From: Prosthecobacter debontii
GTDB lineage: Bacteria; Verrucomicrobiota; Verrucomicrobiia; Verrucomicrobiales; Akkermansiaceae
Direction of reading: 5' to 3'
Assembly: GCA_945869465.1 (NCBI GenBank)
Contig: CAMBPB010000013.1
Location: forward strand, 1-52,104
DNA length: 52,104 nucleotides
Shown here: positions 51,344 to 52,104 of the stretch, in pieces
Layout of the letters: each line of letters opens with the position of its first letter
How positions within the stretch are numbered: the first letter of the stretch is position 1
Notes under the pieces: generated by a model
Told to the model about the DNA's origin: nothing
The model's database searches: none
Seen by the model: only the letters and a program-made list of their open reading frames with translations
Made by a program: the position numbers and the translations under genes

Positions 51344-52104
51344 ATGCTTCGCGGCGTCGTGACTACCATTCCGGTCGAGCCATCATTGGAAGCCTTCGTC
51401 GAGCTGGCGAAGCGGGGCAACGTCGTCCCCGTTTACACCCAGCTTGCGGCGGACTTCGAGACCCCGCTTTCAGCCTATCTGAAACTGCGGGACAGCCGTC
51501 ATTCGTTTCTGCTCGAAAGTGCGGAGAGCACGGAAAAAGGCGGCCGCTGGTCGATCGTCGGCAGTGATCCCCGCCTGGTGTTCGAGGCCCGGGAGAAGGA
51601 AATCACCATCCGCGAGGGCTCGAAGTCCCGCTCCTACACGGCTGAGGACGATGTGCTGGCCGCATTGGAGCGTGAAATGGCCGCCTACAAGCCAGTCACT
51701 CACGGGGCGCTGCCCGTGTTTTCCGGCGGCATGGTCGGATATCTTTCATACGACGCGGTGCGCCAGTTCGAGCCGACGCTCGGCCCGCCGCCGCCCGATC
51801 CGCTGGGCATTCCGGATGCGATGTTCGTGCTGGCGGACACGCTGTTGGTGTTCGATCACCGCCTGCGCCGCCTTCAAGTCGTCGCCAACGCCTTCATCGA
51901 CGAGTTTCCGACGCCGGAAGACGCCTTTGCCGAGGCCCGCGGGAAAGTGGCCGCCATCGTGGAGATTCTCAACCGCCCGCTGCATGTGCCGGCGCTCAAC
52001 GGCTTGGTGAAAGTGGAGGCGGTGGATGCCCGCAGCAACACCAGCCAGCAGGAATTCGAGGCGATGGTGCGCGCCGGCAAGCAGTTCATCGCGGCGGGGG
52101 ATAT
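51344..52104 (+). CDS. trpE: Anthranilate synthase component I, N-terminal part (3' end outside window)
   Basis: Makes anthranilate from chorismate and ammonia or glutamine, the first step of tryptophan synthesis. About 253 codons are visible of roughly 500. The N-terminal domain has VPVYTQLAADFETPLSAYL, the feedback-site motif FLLESAE, GGRWSIVGSDPRLVFEA and SGGMVGYLSYDAVRQFEP, all typical of TrpE (and less of PabB). The catalytic domain begins near QQEFEAMVRAGKQFI at the window edge. The start at 51344 is the first methionine of the frame that fits; no tryptophan-rich leader peptide is seen upstream. Confidence 0.93.
   Translation, partial: MLRGVVTTIPVEPSLEAFVELAKRGNVVPVYTQLAADFETPLSAYLKLRDSRHSFLLESAESTEKGGRWSIVGSDPRLVFEAREKEITIREGSKSRSYTAEDDVLAALEREMAAYKPVTHGALPVFSGGMVGYLSYDAVRQFEPTLGPPPPDPLGIPDAMFVLADTLLVFDHRLRRLQVVANAFIDEFPTPEDAFAEARGKVAAIVEILNRPLHVPALNGLVKVEAVDARSNTSQQEFEAMVRAGKQFIAAGD

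Overview
The window looks like chromosomal DNA of a high-GC member of the Verrucomicrobiota, probably near the Verrucomicrobiaceae/Luteolibacter group. This is inferred from gene content: secreted DUF1080 and Gfo/Idh/MocA sugar proteins, a ThuA remnant, a giant protein of autotransporter-associated beta-strand repeats, a zwf-opcA pair, and mostly Shine-Dalgarno-poor start sites. No rRNA, tRNA, CRISPR array, insertion sequence or phage gene was recognised. Both ends cut genes: the 3' part of glyA on the left and the 5' part of trpE on the right.

Layout. 1-4.1 kb: glyA end, a decayed reverse-strand fragment, zwf, a RelE-type toxin-antitoxin pair wedged between zwf and opcA, then opcA. 4.2-11.9 kb: an ABC-F ATPase, a secreted TPR-like protein, ndk, a broken ThuA gene, a small secreted protein, rppH, and a reverse pair made of an EboD-like sugar phosphate cyclase and a HAD-IB phosphatase; a broken NUDIX gene follows. 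11.9-16.5 kb: a reverse cluster of three Gfo/Idh/MocA oxidoreductases and one secreted DUF1080 protein, fitting an oxidise-then-cleave (3-keto) route for glycosides. 16.6-18.6 kb: EVE-domain gene, lipA and a Tat-exported HiPIP. 18.7-29.6 kb: housekeeping genes on the forward strand: murI, then glmM, a GlmU-like acyltransferase and glmS (UDP-GlcNAc supply), hisS, aspS, sdhB and msrB. A palindromic repeat array lies between aspS and sdhB.

29.9-48.9 kb is the accessory, cell-surface part: an MFS transporter, two tandem secreted transglutaminase-like paralogues (one with a discoidin domain inserted in its C-terminal beta domain), a 3965-residue repeat protein with a large internal duplication, and a TetR regulator. 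48.9-52.1 kb holds remnants of a PD40 propeller gene and an RDD gene around an intact NdpA-like nucleoid protein, then trpE.

A repeated theme is gene decay: five truncated or frameshifted remnants lie between intact genes. The best candidates for less-described biology are the Gfo/Idh/MocA-DUF1080 cluster, the transglutaminase-like pair beside the giant repeat protein, and the toxin-antitoxin module inside zwf-opcA.
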